Positions 7,811 to 8,250 of a DNA stretch of 8,250 nucleotides are shown here, piece by piece. This DNA is from Planctomycetota bacterium (GTDB taxonomy: Bacteria; Planctomycetota; Phycisphaerae; Phycisphaerales; UBA1924), in NCBI GenBank assembly GCA_023429345.1, contig JAEYVB010000086.1, positions 1-8,250 of the forward strand, read 5' to 3'. Within the stretch, counting starts at the first letter, position 1. Every line of letters starts with the position of its first letter. A program made the translations under genes and the position numbers. The notes beneath the pieces are model-generated. The model was given only the letters and a program-made list of their open reading frames with translations. It searched no databases and was not told the origin of the DNA.

Positions 7811-7827
7811 GACGGAAAGACCCCGTG
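7811..7827 (+). other. Macrolide-site segment of the peptidyl-transferase domain
   Basis: GACGGAAAGACCCCGTG places the A2058 and A2059 equivalents at 7816 and 7817 and A2062 at 7820. All are the unmutated bases, so the sequence gives no sign of target-mutation macrolide resistance. Confidence 0.8.
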
Positions 7828-8250
7828 GACCTTTACTGCAGGCTCCTATTGGCCACGAGCCTGCGCTGCGTAGCATAGGTGGGAGGCTTTGAAGTCCCGG
7901 TTCCGGCCGGGACAGAGCCGCAATGTGAAATACCACCCTGTGCAAGTTTGTGGCCTAACCTCGATTTCCGTCATCCGGACGAGGAACAGTTGGTGTCGGG
8001 CAGTTTGACTGGGGCGGTCTCCTCCAAAAGAGTAACGGAGGAGTGCAAAGGTCGGCTCAGCGCGGATGGAAACCGCGTGTCGAGTGCAAGAGCATAAGCC
8101 GGCTTTACTGCGAGACAGACATGTCGAGCAGTCTCGAAAGAGGGCTCTAGTGATCCTGCGATCCCGTGTGGAAGGGTCGTAGCTCAACGGATAAAAGGTA
8201 CCCCGGGGATAACAGGCTGATCGCGCCCGAGCGTCCATAGCGGCGGCGCG

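Overview
The window reads as GC-rich bacterial DNA (strong G/C bias at third codon positions, Pro/Gly/Ala-rich proteins) and most resembles a planctomycete. The grounds are the style of the proteins (one transmembrane segment, then long Pro/Gly-rich extracytoplasmic parts) and a 23S rRNA gene standing alone without a 16S gene upstream, which is known in that phylum. The taxonomic call is an inference. Everything supported lies on the + strand.

Positions 1-5381 hold three co-directional genes that look like an operon for the inner-membrane alignment platform of a type IV pilus or type II secretion-like machine. The first, cut by the left edge, is an actin-like PilM ATPase that continues in the same polypeptide through a PilN-like 'NLMP' motif and a membrane segment into a periplasmic part, so it appears to be a natural PilM-PilN fusion. 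Its stop overlaps the GTG start of the second gene, a single-pass membrane protein in the PilO position. After 48 nt comes a larger single-pass membrane protein in the PilP position. Genes 2 and 3 are not recognisable PilO/PilP by motif; their roles are inferred from order and architecture. No secretin (PilQ) gene follows.

Positions 5382-5883 contain no credible gene. They hold a sigma70-type promoter (TTGACC, 16 nt, TAGACT), a transcribed leader with a small hairpin just ahead of a boxA-like antitermination motif, and two strong hairpins without U tracts. This is an rRNA leader, but it leads straight into 23S with no 16S or tRNA between.

Positions 5884-8250 are the 5' four-fifths of a 23S rRNA gene, ending inside the peptidyl-transferase domain (E. 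coli about position 2489). The GTPase-associated centre, the helix 69 region and the A2058/A2059 site are intact. Domain III and helix 63 are shorter than in E. coli. Open reading frames over this gene are artefacts.
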